NCBI GenBank assembly: GCA_024195265.1
Contig: JAJLRJ010000007.1
Location: 7,867,558-7,931,557, forward strand
Direction of reading: 5' to 3'
Length of the DNA stretch: 64,000 nt
From: Dendrophyllia cribrosa
Taxonomy: Eukaryota > Cnidaria > Anthozoa > Scleractinia > Dendrophylliidae
This document shows positions 55,601 through 64,000 of this stretch, piece after piece. The notes beneath the pieces are model-generated. The model did no database searches, had not been told where the DNA came from, and saw only the letters and a program-made list of their open reading frames with translations. Position 1 is the stretch's first letter, and every line of letters begins with the position of its first letter. The translations under genes and the position numbers were made by a program.

Positions 55601-58600
55601 CAAGGCAACAAAAACACATTTTATTATTAAAACATTACATGTTACTCATAGAAAACATTTTAATAGAAACAGCAATGTTCAGCTGGTGTCAAGACTCTTT
55701 TTTTTTCTGGTCATAGTTAAACAATCCAAAGATCAATGACTATGTATACTTTGTGCTTCACAGAATTTCAGAGTACATGTAGCTTCTTAGCTTCTTAGCT
55801 TCTTAGCTTCTTCATTAATAGCATCCTCATGTTCTTTAGTCTTTATGTCTTTGGAGAGATTGAGGTTCTAAAAATTAATTTGTACATCCTCTTACCGATG
55901 CAAACGGGTTTGTTTCTTTAGATTAACGACAAAAATAGCAGAACATCTCCTTTTCGTAGCACAACCACGTGTCATCTCGCAACCAAGTGTTTTGGAACGA
56001 TTGTGGTTTTGTTTCACCTTTTTCCCTTCCCTTCTCGTTAATCGACTGTTCTAAGTCTGTATCATTTTCCGCTGATTCAGTCTGGCTTTGATTTGAAGCG
56101 AAAAAGCTATCTAATGTGCGAACACATTTTCAATGCGACATTTTGAAAATTCCCAGATGCATTCAACACGCTTAGCTAAGCATGTGACGTGTTCAGTAGA
56201 GCGTGAATTAAACATGACCTTAGAATGACCAAAAATGAACTTCGAACATGCGATAAAATTCTTTCCATGTTATATATGAACTGTAGCTCTTCTTGAATGT
56301 GTGCTTTCTTTGAGTTTTTTTTTTTTTCAAATTTTGAAAGAGACAAATTGCCCCTCTGGCCATATTTTAAGGGGACAATTTAAATTGTGGTGCGGGATTG
56401 GTGCAATGGCGCAGCCTGGCTCAAACTCTATTATTGTAACTTTAAACCTCCTTACTGTAAGGTTTCGCTTACAAATTTAAAATTTAATCACATTTTTAGG
56501 GCAATCACAGCCAATCTGATCCTGATGAGTTTGATCTCTTGGGGGGCTTTGGAGGCTTTGCCACTACGCCAGCTCCACCACCGCAAAATTCTGTTCCTCA
56601 GGAGATGGCTGGTCAAGAGGTGTCTTTTGACCCTTTTGCACAGATGCCTCCACAACCTCCAGCTCAGAATTTGTCTCCATCAGAAACAACTGGTCCTTTG
56701 TCACCTGACTTCAATGAATTTTCACCCCAACCCATGACTTTGGAAGCATCAGTTCCCAGGCCCACAGCCAAGGGTCCGGTACCTCAAGCCCTTCCCCCTC
56801 CACCCACAAAACAGAGCGTTAAGGCAGCAAATCGACAGAAACAAAGCCAAGGAGTTCTTCCAAACGTAACATCCCCAACACAGCTGACACAGCCAACATT
56901 GCCAACTTCACCAACTAATCAACCTGCACCTTCAAATGGTAAAAATAGAGTTTATTTTTAATCAACCAATGAAAGCTTTCCTCATACATTGATATTATTA
57001 TAATTATAACTTTTTTTATTGCCCTTGGCTACAAGAATAGGCCATTTGCACGATGGCGTCATTTGACTACAACTACCAGAATTCATTTCGTTTTTCCTTT
57101 CTTATTTAAATTTTGTAATCCCAGTGCGGTTTAAATAACAATAGCCCTAATTTGCACTACACTGTACAAAACAAAAAACTGAAGGATTCTGGTAGTTGTA
57201 GTCATATGACGTCATCGTGCAAATGGTCTATTACAACAATATAACAATTAAAAAAAATAAAAACTGCTGTTTACAAAAGATTAACAACTGAGCATCACTT
57301 AGATAAGCTTACATGTAGATCTCTGGCAATAAAAGAGGACTTGTGTCTGTTAGTGTGCACCACTGGTGCATACATGTACAGTGTATGTTGCAGGTAAAAT
57401 CCAGTCTCGGGTTAGAGTTATGTCTAACAGCTAGCAATTTGACTGTGCTTCTTAGTAGCCCTATTATATCTCGTCACCTCTCCTGCATTCTTTGAAGATC
57501 ATCTTTAGGCTTGTAGCCCTCTTCAGATTGGTGATCCATATTCAAGCAGCAGCCTAATCTTCTGGCTGCTATTGATTTTTGTCACCCACAACAACATTTT
57601 TAACTCATGAATATGCAAAGCATAAATGGAGTTGTAGTATTTAGTGGGAATAGTCAGACACTTGATCGCCCAATCACTCACTCACTCAGCTGTAAACTTT
57701 TGTTGGTAATCTTTGATAGTACTATCTTTTCTCAACACTTTGTTTGGCTAACTTCTTGTTGTTGTTTTTCTTACTTTACTTTCTATCAGATTTGTTACAA
57801 ATAGGGAACAATACAGCATACAGCAGCGGAAACCCCTTCTCCAGTGGTGTAAATAATGGTACAGGTGATCCCTTTTCTGAACATATGTTTGATCCTCTTG
57901 CTTCAAAAAATGCCTTCCTGGACAGTGGTAACGAAATCAATCAAAATACAATACAGGTTGGTTCTTCATTTTTTTTTTTTGGTTCTTCATACTAAACTAT
58001 TTTTAACATTATAAATTTTGTTGAATTATTCTCACAGTTGACAAATAGTGTTCTGAATGCAATAGGGTTTGTTGCTTTTAATTTTTAATTTAATTTTTAG
58101 GCTCTTTGCAGCTAGGTGGTCATGTGACCCACTTTTCACTTAATTATGGGCTATATAGCGTTATAGGGTTATATAACCTTAAAAATACTAGAAATGAAAA
58201 GAAAAACACATTGAAATTAGTTAAATGGCCAAGTTTGAGTTATGACAGTTTGAATATTTTAAAAATTTAAAGGATTTGTAATGGAAAAAGTTGCTGGAGA
58301 GCAAGTCGTTGCTCTACAGCAACATACAGCTGCATACAAATCTTTTACTTTTTTAAAATTCAAATTCAAACTGAAAATAATAATTATTATTATTATTACT
58401 AGAAGCACATACACTGTACTGGTAATTAGACTGTGGTTTGTTGTTTTGGTTGTAAATGTTGAGAGGGAAGTGAAGGGGGCTTGATAAATTTTGTGCTCCA
58501 CTACGGGGCTTATAAGAGAAGGAGTGCTCAAACCAGATCAGAGGATTGTATGGTATGAGAAAAAGAAATAATGGTCAATAGACCAATTTCGATATATTAA

Positions 58601-58789
58601 AATTCAACTTGAAACAAAAGACATCACTACGAGGCTTAGGGGAATAAACCATATAAATCCCTACTATCATTCCCCTAAGCCTCGCAGTGATGTCTTTTGT
58701 TTCAAGTTGAATTTTAATATATCGAAATTGGTCTATTGTACTTCAAGTTTAACACCCTCTTGATTTATTTTTTACAGGCTGGATTTTAA
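46626..58789 (+). CDS. GULP1: CED-6/GULP1-type PTB-domain engulfment adaptor (gene span)
   Basis: Cytosolic adaptors of this family bind the NPxY tails of engulfment receptors (CED-1/MEGF10/LRP1 type) and support uptake of dying cells and lipid traffic (family knowledge). Exons supported: 46626-46671 (start, tentative), 49555-49619, 53262-53372, 53456-53593, 53919-54137, 56500-56938, 57790-57956 and 58778-58789, with phases in agreement. The PTB core is clear: GSTEVAQAKGTEVVREAIKK, VEIKISIDNIKV, YPLHRISYCADDKRDKKLF, TCYVFECEKMAEELTLTVGQ and AFDLAYRRFLEK. A charged coiled coil follows, then a Pro/Gln-rich tail with FDPFAQ, NPFSS, GDPFSE and FDPLAS, motifs that bind AP2 or EH-domain proteins. 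The protein ends QAGF. The segment for the first PTB strand (a W-H-P-P..F-L block in relatives) is not found between 46672 and 49554. Confidence 0.93.
49555..49619 (+). CDS. GULP1: GULP1-like exon: PTB N-terminal region
   Basis: The acceptor GTAGCTTCTAG opens GSTEVAQAKGTEVVREAIKK VR, matching the family's FLGSTEV..PKGTEVVR.A..K block. Phase is 1 in and 0 out (AGG|GTAAAT). Confidence 0.92.
50145..50325 (+). repeat. possible 3' tail of a non-LTR retrotransposon
   Basis: An AT-rich stretch ends in 'aataaaagattgagattgag', a short GATTGA-type tail, preceded by a small GC-rich hairpin-like block ('acctgcgggtgcct'). Such tails are typical of CR1/L2-like LINE 3' ends. No ORF is attached, so the call is weak. 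Confidence 0.35.
51098..51146 (-). ncRNA. hammerhead-ribozyme-like motif downstream of the Penelope ORF
   Basis: Read on the minus strand from 51146: stem I outer GAUUC pairs with GAAUC (51102-51098) and inner GCU with AGC (51110-51108). Core box 1 is CCGACGA (51138-51132). Stem II is GGGC/GCUC (51130-51127 with 51122-51119) with a UAGC loop. Core box 2 is GAAA (51118-51115). A minimal stem III AC/GU leads to the cleavage triplet GUC (51113-51111). The canonical box is CUGANGA; this copy has C at the U position (base 51137) and one extra A before stem II, so it is probably weak or dead. Hammerhead motifs are established in Penelope-like elements. Confidence 0.7.
51237..52594 (-). CDS. Penelope-like reverse transcriptase with GIY-YIG endonuclease (N-terminally truncated)
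   Basis: About 450 codons are open without a stop. Reverse transcriptase motifs: MDITSLYTVIPNDEG (motif A), VNGVAMGTKMGPSYANLFVG (motif B) and LYGRYIDDCIGA (motif C, catalytic YIDD). After a linker comes TRCNTCPF, then the endonuclease CKKIYIGETGRRLGDRFREH with a downstream Asn/His-rich helix. RT followed by GIY-YIG is the signature of Penelope-like elements. Fingers and N-terminal regions upstream of motif A are absent, so the fragment cannot encode a whole enzyme. The intact frame suggests fairly recent insertion. Confidence 0.9.
53262..53372 (+). CDS. GULP1: GULP1-like exon: PTB middle
   Basis: The acceptor TACTTTTGTAG opens FSQQIKKSEAGLKGSKLKK and VEIKISIDNIKVEETKTK, matching the I.ISI.GVKI....KTK strands of the PTB fold. 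The loop GLKGSKLKK is slightly longer than in human GULP1. Phase 0 both sides. Confidence 0.95.
53456..53593 (+). CDS. GULP1: GULP1-like exon: PTB HRISYCADD core
   Basis: It encodes EVLYSYPLHRISYCADDKRD, KKLFAFIAKDTGMPQHTC and YVFECEKM, the most conserved block of CED-6/GULP1 PTB domains. Phase 0 both sides. Confidence 0.97.
53919..54137 (+). CDS. GULP1: GULP1-like exon: PTB C-terminal helix and coiled coil
   Basis: It encodes AEELTLTVGQAFDLAYRRF, the PTB capping helix. A Glu/Lys-rich heptad segment (KLSEMEEKIKTAEEEKEA to KIAELEI) follows, corresponding to the dimerising coiled coil of GULP1. Phase 0 both sides. Confidence 0.95.
54303..56385 (+). repeat. pair of related 'gtccccctggctaaatttta' sequences flanking an inserted block
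   Basis: 'caatttgtccccctggctaa' with 'attttagggggaca' at 54303-54335, and 'caaattgcccctctggccat' with 'attttaaggggacaat' at 56345-56378, are similar in the same direction. They bracket the TIR element 54343-55536 and about 800 bp of unassigned DNA. They may be two copies of an older repeat or a duplication formed when the region expanded. Confidence 0.4.
54343..55536. mobile_element. TIR transposon, family shared with 21012-22386
   Basis: Inverted ends (GAAGACGTCGGAGCATG with 'tccaacctatgtcgaattt' / 'aaattcgacatacatgtagg' with 'atgctccggacgcttc') are flanked by AAAT on both sides (54339-54342 and 55537-55540). The internal block at 54805-54930 ('cacttcggatatcgggcatt', 'tggcccttttctgatccgaa') matches 21560-21680 in inverted orientation. 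Length is 1194 bp. It lacks the tRNA-like cassette of the other copy. Confidence 0.85.
56500..56938 (+). CDS. GULP1: GULP1-like exon: Pro-rich tail with DPF motif
   Basis: The acceptor CATTTTTAG opens GNHSQSDPDEFDLLGGFGGF, then a Pro/Gln-rich region with VSFDPFAQMPPQPP (AP2-binding-type DPF) and LPPPPTKQ (SH3-ligand-like). Phase is 0 in and 1 out. This exon is longer than the matching part of human GULP1. Confidence 0.9.
57036..57232. mobile_element. MITE with AATAGGCCATTTGCACGATG ends (copy 2)
   Basis: It is nearly identical to 37158-37347, including the core 'cccagtgcggtttaaataac'. It differs by a few substitutions and a short 'actgta' insertion, and lies in a GULP1-like intron. Confidence 0.9.
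57497..57530 (-). ncRNA. degenerate hammerhead-like core (weak)
   Basis: Minus strand: CUGAAGA, then stem GGGCU-ACA-AGCCU, then AAAGAUGAUC in place of GAAA plus stem III. Box 1 and stem II fit a hammerhead; box 2 does not, and no stem I is seen. The segment begins about 115 bp after the same 'tgcaggtaaaatcc' word that lies near the Penelope element, so it may be an old relic. Confidence 0.25.
57790..57956 (+). CDS. GULP1: GULP1-like exon: NPF/DPF-containing tail
   Basis: The acceptor TTTCTATCAG opens DLLQIGNNTAYSSGNPFSSG, then GDPFSEHMFDPLASKNAF. NPF is an EH-domain ligand and DPF/FDPL are AP2-type ligands. Human GULP1 also ends with DPF/DPL-like words. Phase is 1 in and 0 out. Confidence 0.9.
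58576..58738. mobile_element. fold-back MITE with CAATAGACCAATTTCG ends
   Basis: Arms of about 70 bases, nearly perfect inverted repeats (CAATAGACCAATTTCGATAT, on through 'ccctaagcctcg'), with a loop of about 25 bases. It sits directly before the last GULP1-like exon. Confidence 0.9.
58778..58789 (+). CDS. GULP1: GULP1-like terminal micro-exon
   Basis: After TTTTTTACAG only four codons remain: GCT GGA TTT TAA (A-G-F-stop). The frame from the previous exon (phase 0) gives the end ...NTIQAGF. Reading through the previous donor instead would add about 13 unrelated residues before a stop. Confidence 0.65.
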   Translation, partial: AGF

Positions 58790-60584
58790 AGTACTGAACA
58801 TTATGGAAAACAAAAGAAATCAGGTATGTCATTAGACAAGTGTTACGCAATGGATGCAATGTTTCATAAAAATACCAAATTTCATTTTGTTAAAACTTGG
58901 TAAAATAATTTAACCCTCAATAACTCAAACAGTGTTGCATTTCACTTGATTGGTTTGAGTTATTTGGATTCTACTGAATTTTTTGTGGATATGCAATTTC
59001 TGTATAATTTTCCTCAAATAAGTGCCACCCTCTAATTATGCACTTCTCGTGCTGTCTGACCAAAAGAATGAGAACACAAAGAGAACAATATTAATATTAT
59101 TAATTCTGTTGCTTGTGGTTTTGGTTTTATCAGTAAAGCTGGTTGAAAAGAAATTGAACAATCGCCCACCATTTTAGCCAACATTTAAAATTAGTGCCTG
59201 GGCACTTATTCAAGGAAATACAGTATAACAAAATTAATAATTATTAATTTAGTCTGTTTGTTTTTTTAATTTAGTGTCAAAATTGCTCTTGAGATGCTCT
59301 CGGTGGACTATAAACAAGCATTTACATCATTGACGATGCAACTAAAGTGGAGGCAATGTGATGTATAGAGAAGGGGTTCCCTTGTGGGTTGATTTCTGGT
59401 ACAGTGTACTACACAATTCTATGCAAAGTGAAGTATCACTTGGAAATGAGAAAAATGTTTTTAAAGTGAACAATCAATAGCTAATAGTATAAATAGTGAT
59501 GGATGATTTGAAATTAGAGTAAGGCATAACATTTTATAATGATCTATTAATTAAGCAACAAATCTGATAGTCAACAAATATTTTTAAATGTCAAACTTGT
59601 GTTATATAAAAACAAGCCAGTTAATGCTGTATGCTGACTCTTGACCTTAGTGGTACTTAATTAAGTTGATTATTATGTCACAACCCAAAATTACAGTATT
59701 TATTGCATAATTGTCAATTTTAAATCAAAATAGTCAATAAGTAATATATTGTTCTGTAGTTGTCTGCAGTAAAAATGTTTTATGTTTTTTTTAAGTAGAT
59801 TCTTCTATGACAAATTAATGACTGTGTGTAGATATAAGTATGCATATACTGTATATTAATACCATAGATTTCCAAAAGTAATGGCTACCTAGCACAGGAA
59901 AAAATACTAGGTTCCCATTTTTGGATATTTTAGGGTAGTTAAAAATACCCACAAAAATCCCAAATTTGGAAGAGTGAGACAAGTCCCAACCAAAGAATGT
60001 GGTTGGGAATTCCCAGGTTGGGACTTGTCTCACTTTGCCAAATTTGGGAATTTTGTGGGCCCGGTTCCATAAATATCCTAAAAATGCCAACATCGGAATC
60101 AGGTATTTTTTTCTGTGCCTGAAACAAAAGTTAATTTTCGGACCTTTCTAGTAATTCTTGAAAGTAACGATCCAATCAAAAATACATGTACCATGATAGT
60201 GACTTACAAGAATACCAAATAACCAATGAAAAAGAGAGAATCAAAGTGACATTTCGCTTATTCCACAGCTGTGTTTACCATAGTTTTTTCCTTCAATATT
60301 ACTCATGTATTTTAGCTGCCTGAAAGTAACAGCTACCCTAAAATAGCAGCTACCCAAAAGTTGGGCCTCTGAGGCCTGCTAATTCCAAAAGTAACAGTGC
60401 ATATTGTGGGCTCAGAATAATTATTCCACGTCGCTCCTGCTCTTGTCTATGTCAATATTTTTTGTTTTCATTTTTGGAAAAAAGAATGGGACTTGGCGAC
60501 CACTTTGGAATATTTCAGAGCCAAATGTCTCCTTGAGAAAAACGTTAATTTCGTGCCATGTAGGGTTATTTACATTAGCACCCT

Positions 60585-60603
60585 CCCCCCCCCCCCCCCC
60601 CCC
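60585..60603 (+). repeat. 19-base poly-C tract
   Basis: An uninterrupted C run, just 50 bp before the MITE at 60650. Confidence 0.85.
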
Positions 60604-60649
60604 ACCCCCAAGGTCTTTTTACTAATAGTGCTGCATACCATGCCATTAT

Positions 60650-60828
60650 CAATAGGCCATTTCCGAGTTACGTTATACCTCGTTGTCAAAGCGAGGCTAG
60701 GTGCACAACCTTTCATACGAAAATGAGTTTTTATTCAAATGCAAATAAAACTCATTTCCATATGAAAGGTTGTGCACCTAGCCTCGCTTTGACAACGAGG
60801 CATAACGTAACTCGGAAATGGCCTATTG
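60650..60828. mobile_element. fold-back MITE with CAATAGGCCATTTCCGAG ends
   Basis: Arms of about 80 bases are almost perfectly inverted (CAATAGGCCATTTCCGAG to 'gcacaacctttcata'), with a loop of about 20 bases. The first bases AATAGGCCATTT match those of the MITEs at 37158 and 57036, although the rest differs, so the ends may be recognised by the same mobiliser. Confidence 0.9.
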
Positions 60829-61132
60829 CATGGTTGACACAGATAGCAGTTTTCAAAATTCTGACTTTTCCCAGACTGATATTCTGTTGACTTCTGTTCT
60901 AACTCGTCAGTGGACTGTGAACAGGCTGTCTCTTCTAGTAGAGCGAGCAAGTTTAAACTCAACATTTGTTTGCCCCCCAAATACGCCTGCTTTGCATGCA
61001 AAATGTACATTAAACTGAGAAGTGACAACAACTGGATGTGTAGCAATATAAAGTTCTCAAATTCCTATTATAACTTAACCTGTGTTCAGGCTCTATTTTT
61101 GTTTCGCTTGGGCCTGGTTGCAGGTTACTGGT

Positions 61133-61325
61133 AACCCTTTAACTTCCAAAAGTGGCAAATATGAGAATTCAAGAAAAATCCCAAATTTAATTTTGTAAAA
61201 TACTGAAAACCAAATGGTACCATGCAAAAGCACGGCTGAAGAGGTCTCATTTGAATGGTCACAGCATAGCATTTCATTGATAGACTCGAAAGTTAGAACT
61301 ACACTAAATGTCTCCATAAGTGAAT
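61133..61325 (+). repeat. CTCCCAGAG-ended dispersed repeat (copy 5, right end lost)
   Basis: It begins TAACCCTTTAACTTCCAAAAG and keeps the internal blocks in order ('caagaaaaatcccaaattt', 'catttgaatggtcaca', 'actcgaaagttagaac'), then breaks after 'gtctccataa'. Confidence 0.7.
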
Positions 61326-63289
61326 TAATTATTACTAAGACTAATGATGTTGCACTACCCAAATCTTGGTTGTTACAAGTAACCCTATTTGAATTAATCA
61401 TACCAGGTTATAATGCAGATGGTGTGTCGGTTTTATAGAATTAAGTGACGTATCCTTAAAGGCTTAGTTCATGTATAGCTATGTTGTTTACAATAATTAT
61501 TTTAAAATAAAAAAAATAACTGGAAGTTGTGCATGAAAGTTGTTGGTCTTTACAAGCATTGGATTGAACATGAAATTCCACCTATGAAATGGAAGCTTAG
61601 TATGCACTGCACATGCTTGACACAAAATTTAATGTTATACACTCATTGCACCAATTACTCACACTTTGTACATGCCTGTTCAGTCAGTGAACTTGCCCAA
61701 GAACACCATGATTCTTGCCTATTATCTCCACTTTTATTTCTTTGGAACAAGATGTACACACACAACTGACTTTAAATACATTAGCTTGTGACACTTACAT
61801 GTACACACAATCGCAATACCTTGAAAGGATTTTAAAATATTTACACTACTTGAAAAATATGAACAGACATAAGATTTTTCCTTACAAGACTTTTGCCTTT
61901 CATTTCCATTTGTTCATTTAATTCCCCTATACTCATTCAGAGAATGTTAATTTCAATTTACAAATTATGTTATTGGATATCAAAATTTAAAATAGCGCTT
62001 GAGCAGAAGTGCATAATACTTGTCATCTTTGTGCATATTTGCACTCTAAAATGCCATGTCGAATAATACATATATAAATTACTGTGATTGCCAAGAGTAA
62101 CATGCTTGTTTAGTTTACACTGCCCATTTGTTAGTAGCAGCTTATTTTTTATGTATGCTAATGAGGCAAAATGTAAACAATGACAAAGATGTTAGGTTCA
62201 GACTTAATGTTTTGGCACAGAAACTCCTAGTGTGAACAAAAATGTTTTGTTCATGCCTGTACTAATGTCAGAAACTTTAAATGATCCCCAGAAGGTACCA
62301 GAACCTTGTATTATAGGTTTGGCCCCTATCTGTACCCCCTATACCTAGGACAGGGCTGTCATTAAAGGAACACTGTCCTGCCGAAAGAACAAAATTTTAC
62401 TTACTGTACCTTATTTTCATGTTATATCACTAAATGCCACCAAATATACAACTTAATTGGATAAAAAGATTCTAGAGAGCAAAACAGAAGCAGTAGTTTG
62501 TAGATAAAGTGCAGGATTGCAAGGATGGAAGTGGATTACATTACATCAAATTTGATTTTGTGACTGGCGGTCAAGAAATCAAAATTATGAAAACTGTCAT
62601 TTTTGTGGAATTTCAACATTTTTAGGCGTTATTTTGTCTCTCGATATTTCTTTGCTTTCATCACTATGGCGATTTTTTCTTCCTATTTTAAAATAATAGA
62701 GAAAGCTTAAAGCAAGCTCCTGAGCATAATCATGAAAACATATCACACGCGACAATATCCCTTATTAAGCTCCTCTCTACACAAGGCAGTCTCGCTACCA
62801 AGCTGACAGCTGCCTATTATGGCTGGCAACTGCCATAATTTTGAAAATGTTAAAGTTTATGACCACCTCTATTCCTTGTTTAACCGGCAACCTCAAAGCT
62901 AAATGAAAGCCCTGAAGTTGTGAAAATTTATGCACAAAGGCATCTAAAATTTGCTTGCCACATGGAAACTTAACATGCAACAGATGATTCTCTTCAGTAT
63001 CTGACTTTACCTGAGAGATTTTAACAGTTGCCAAACAGAATGCTCATGAATGAAAATTATTGACTATAAAGTTTCAAGGCAAAATATTCCTTGAAGATAA
63101 ACAGCAGAAGCTCTCAACTGTACTGGAGCTGGTCTTTTTCAAGAGTTTTCAATTACAGAGTTTTACTGAGAATTTTGGATGAGTAAATGGGATTTCATCA
63201 GGGTGCAGGGTTGCAGAGAGGAGCTGGTTAATTGTCTGAGTAAATTTGCAAAAAAAACTTCATCTGTACTGGCTCAAGTTTGTAGATTA

Positions 63290-63720
63290 ACCATATGATT
63301 ATTAACCCCTACTTCATGGGTGTCAGTTCCATCAATTTTTGTGCATTTTTCAGAAGGAAATAATGTATTAAGAGTCCTGTCTGAACCGTTTTTCAATCCA
63401 ATCAAGGGAAAACAGTTTTTTGTTTTTGCCATACTTTTCACATTATTTTGCATGGCTGCCATTAAATTTGTATGTTCCTGAAGTTCCAGTCACTTTCACT
63501 GGCTATCTTTTGGAACTTCAGGAAACATACAAATTTAATAGCAGTCATGGGAACACAAAAAGTACGGAGGAAAATAAACGTTTTCCTATGATTGGATTGA
63601 AAAATAGTTTGGATAGGTTACTAAATACATTTCCTTTTGAAAGTGCAAAAAAAAGGAATTTATAAACTTGATCAAACTGGCAGTTTAAAGTAAAAGGTAC
63701 CAACCCATAAATACCACTGA
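63290..63720. repeat. imperfect inverted duplication with protein-like similarity between arms
   Basis: The arms meet at about 63490 around a hairpin ('cctgaagttcca' / 'tggaacttcagg'). Outward, 'aaatttgtatgt', 'aatccaatca' and 'ttagtaacc'-type words are mirrored. Read toward the outside, both arms encode a similar short peptide: one has RFPMIGLKNSLDRLLNTF (+), the other CFPLIGLKNGSDRTLNTL (-). Conservation at the amino-acid level suggests an old duplicated coding fragment, perhaps from a transposon or from the gene entering from the right. Confidence 0.55.
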
Positions 63721-63810
63721 CACTTGGTTGGCCATCCAAACAGAGATGGCAAACAGGAGCTACAAGTAGTTTAAAATAACACATTATTTACTTCATACAA
63801 TGTATTATAA

Positions 63811-63962
63811 TCATGTTGACTCCTTATTTGTAGCAGTATCGGCTTCCGCTGGAACACTGTTGTCATCTGTATCTCCCGTTTCTTTATTATCCATGTCTCG
63901 GAATCTTTTCAAGTCAGAAATGACATTCTCTAATGTTCCTATTCTTTTTCTTTGAAACCGCT
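63811..63962 (-). CDS. 3'-terminal coding exon of an unidentified minus-strand gene (partial)
   Basis: On the minus strand TTTTACTTGCAG is a good acceptor followed by RFQRKRIGTLENVISDLKRF and an acidic, Thr/Asp-rich tail ending NKEST before TGA (63811-63813). The basic-then-heptad start (LENVISDL) looks like the end of a coiled coil, such as follow zinc-finger or THAP domains. That is a guess; the body of the gene lies beyond the window. Confidence 0.5.
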
Positions 63963-64000
63963 CTGCAAGTAAAAGAAATTGCATCCATGTCAATTTTTTG

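Larger units (their letters stand above)
58790..63810. other. 3' flank of GULP1-like gene and intergenic DNA
   Basis: It probably contains the 3' UTR of the adaptor gene at the start, though I could not place a convincing poly-A site. Recognised pieces: an inverted pair at about 59896-60108 ('attt.ggatattt', 'cccaaatttggaag'), poly-C (60585-60603), a MITE (60650-60828), a CTCCCAGAG-ended repeat copy (61133-61325), a repeat with 'ggaacactgtcctg' ends (about 62365-62765; relative at 30735-30860), and a large imperfect inverted duplication (63290-63720). Short frames elsewhere have no support. Confidence 0.5.

Overview
The window is nuclear DNA from an intron-rich animal. It is AT-rich, introns have GT..AG ends, and the three recognisable genes are animal genes. 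Intron sizes, the relatedness of the proteins, and the density of short inverted-repeat transposons and poly-G tracts suggest an anthozoan cnidarian, probably a stony coral. That taxonomic call is inference; no ribosomal or mitochondrial marker is present. All gene models come from hand reading of splice sites and reading-frame phases.

Three genes lie head to tail on the + strand. (1) 4016-25108 encodes a TGF-beta superfamily type II receptor serine/threonine kinase of the activin receptor type-2 family: signal peptide, three-finger ectodomain, one membrane helix, kinase, and a short tail ending in a PDZ-ligand-like motif. (2) 31027-40803 encodes a secreted DNase I family endonuclease in eight coding exons. 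A ninth exon (41773-42256) may add a basic C-terminal extension. (3) 46626-58789 encodes a CED-6/GULP1-type engulfment adaptor: PTB domain, coiled coil, and a Pro-rich tail with DPF and NPF motifs. Only fragments of neighbouring genes appear at the edges: a possible terminal exon at 3-317 (+) and one at 63811-63962 (-). These are separate housekeeping or signalling genes (receptor, nuclease, engulfment adaptor); no operon-like logic is implied.

The rest is introns and intergenic DNA dominated by mobile elements. They include a 5'-truncated Penelope-like retroelement on the minus strand (about 50995-52595) with a hammerhead-ribozyme-like fold after its ORF. A split-direct-repeat structure at 9583-12848 resembles tyrosine-recombinase retroelements. 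A 1.3 kb TIR element carries a broken RecQ-like helicase fragment (19648-20964). Two related 1.2-1.4 kb TIR elements have 4-bp target duplications (21012-22386, 54343-55536). Also present are mariner/pogo-type and TTAA-flanked elements, many fold-back MITEs, a minisatellite of about 33 x 29 bp (38681-39639), and a 58-base poly-G run (27112-27169).

The best leads are the ribozyme-bearing retroelement, the split-repeat element with a natural empty site for its nested MITE, the expanded-versus-single-unit minisatellite element, tRNA-like Pol III cassettes inside TIR elements, and the strongly over-represented palindrome TACATGTA.
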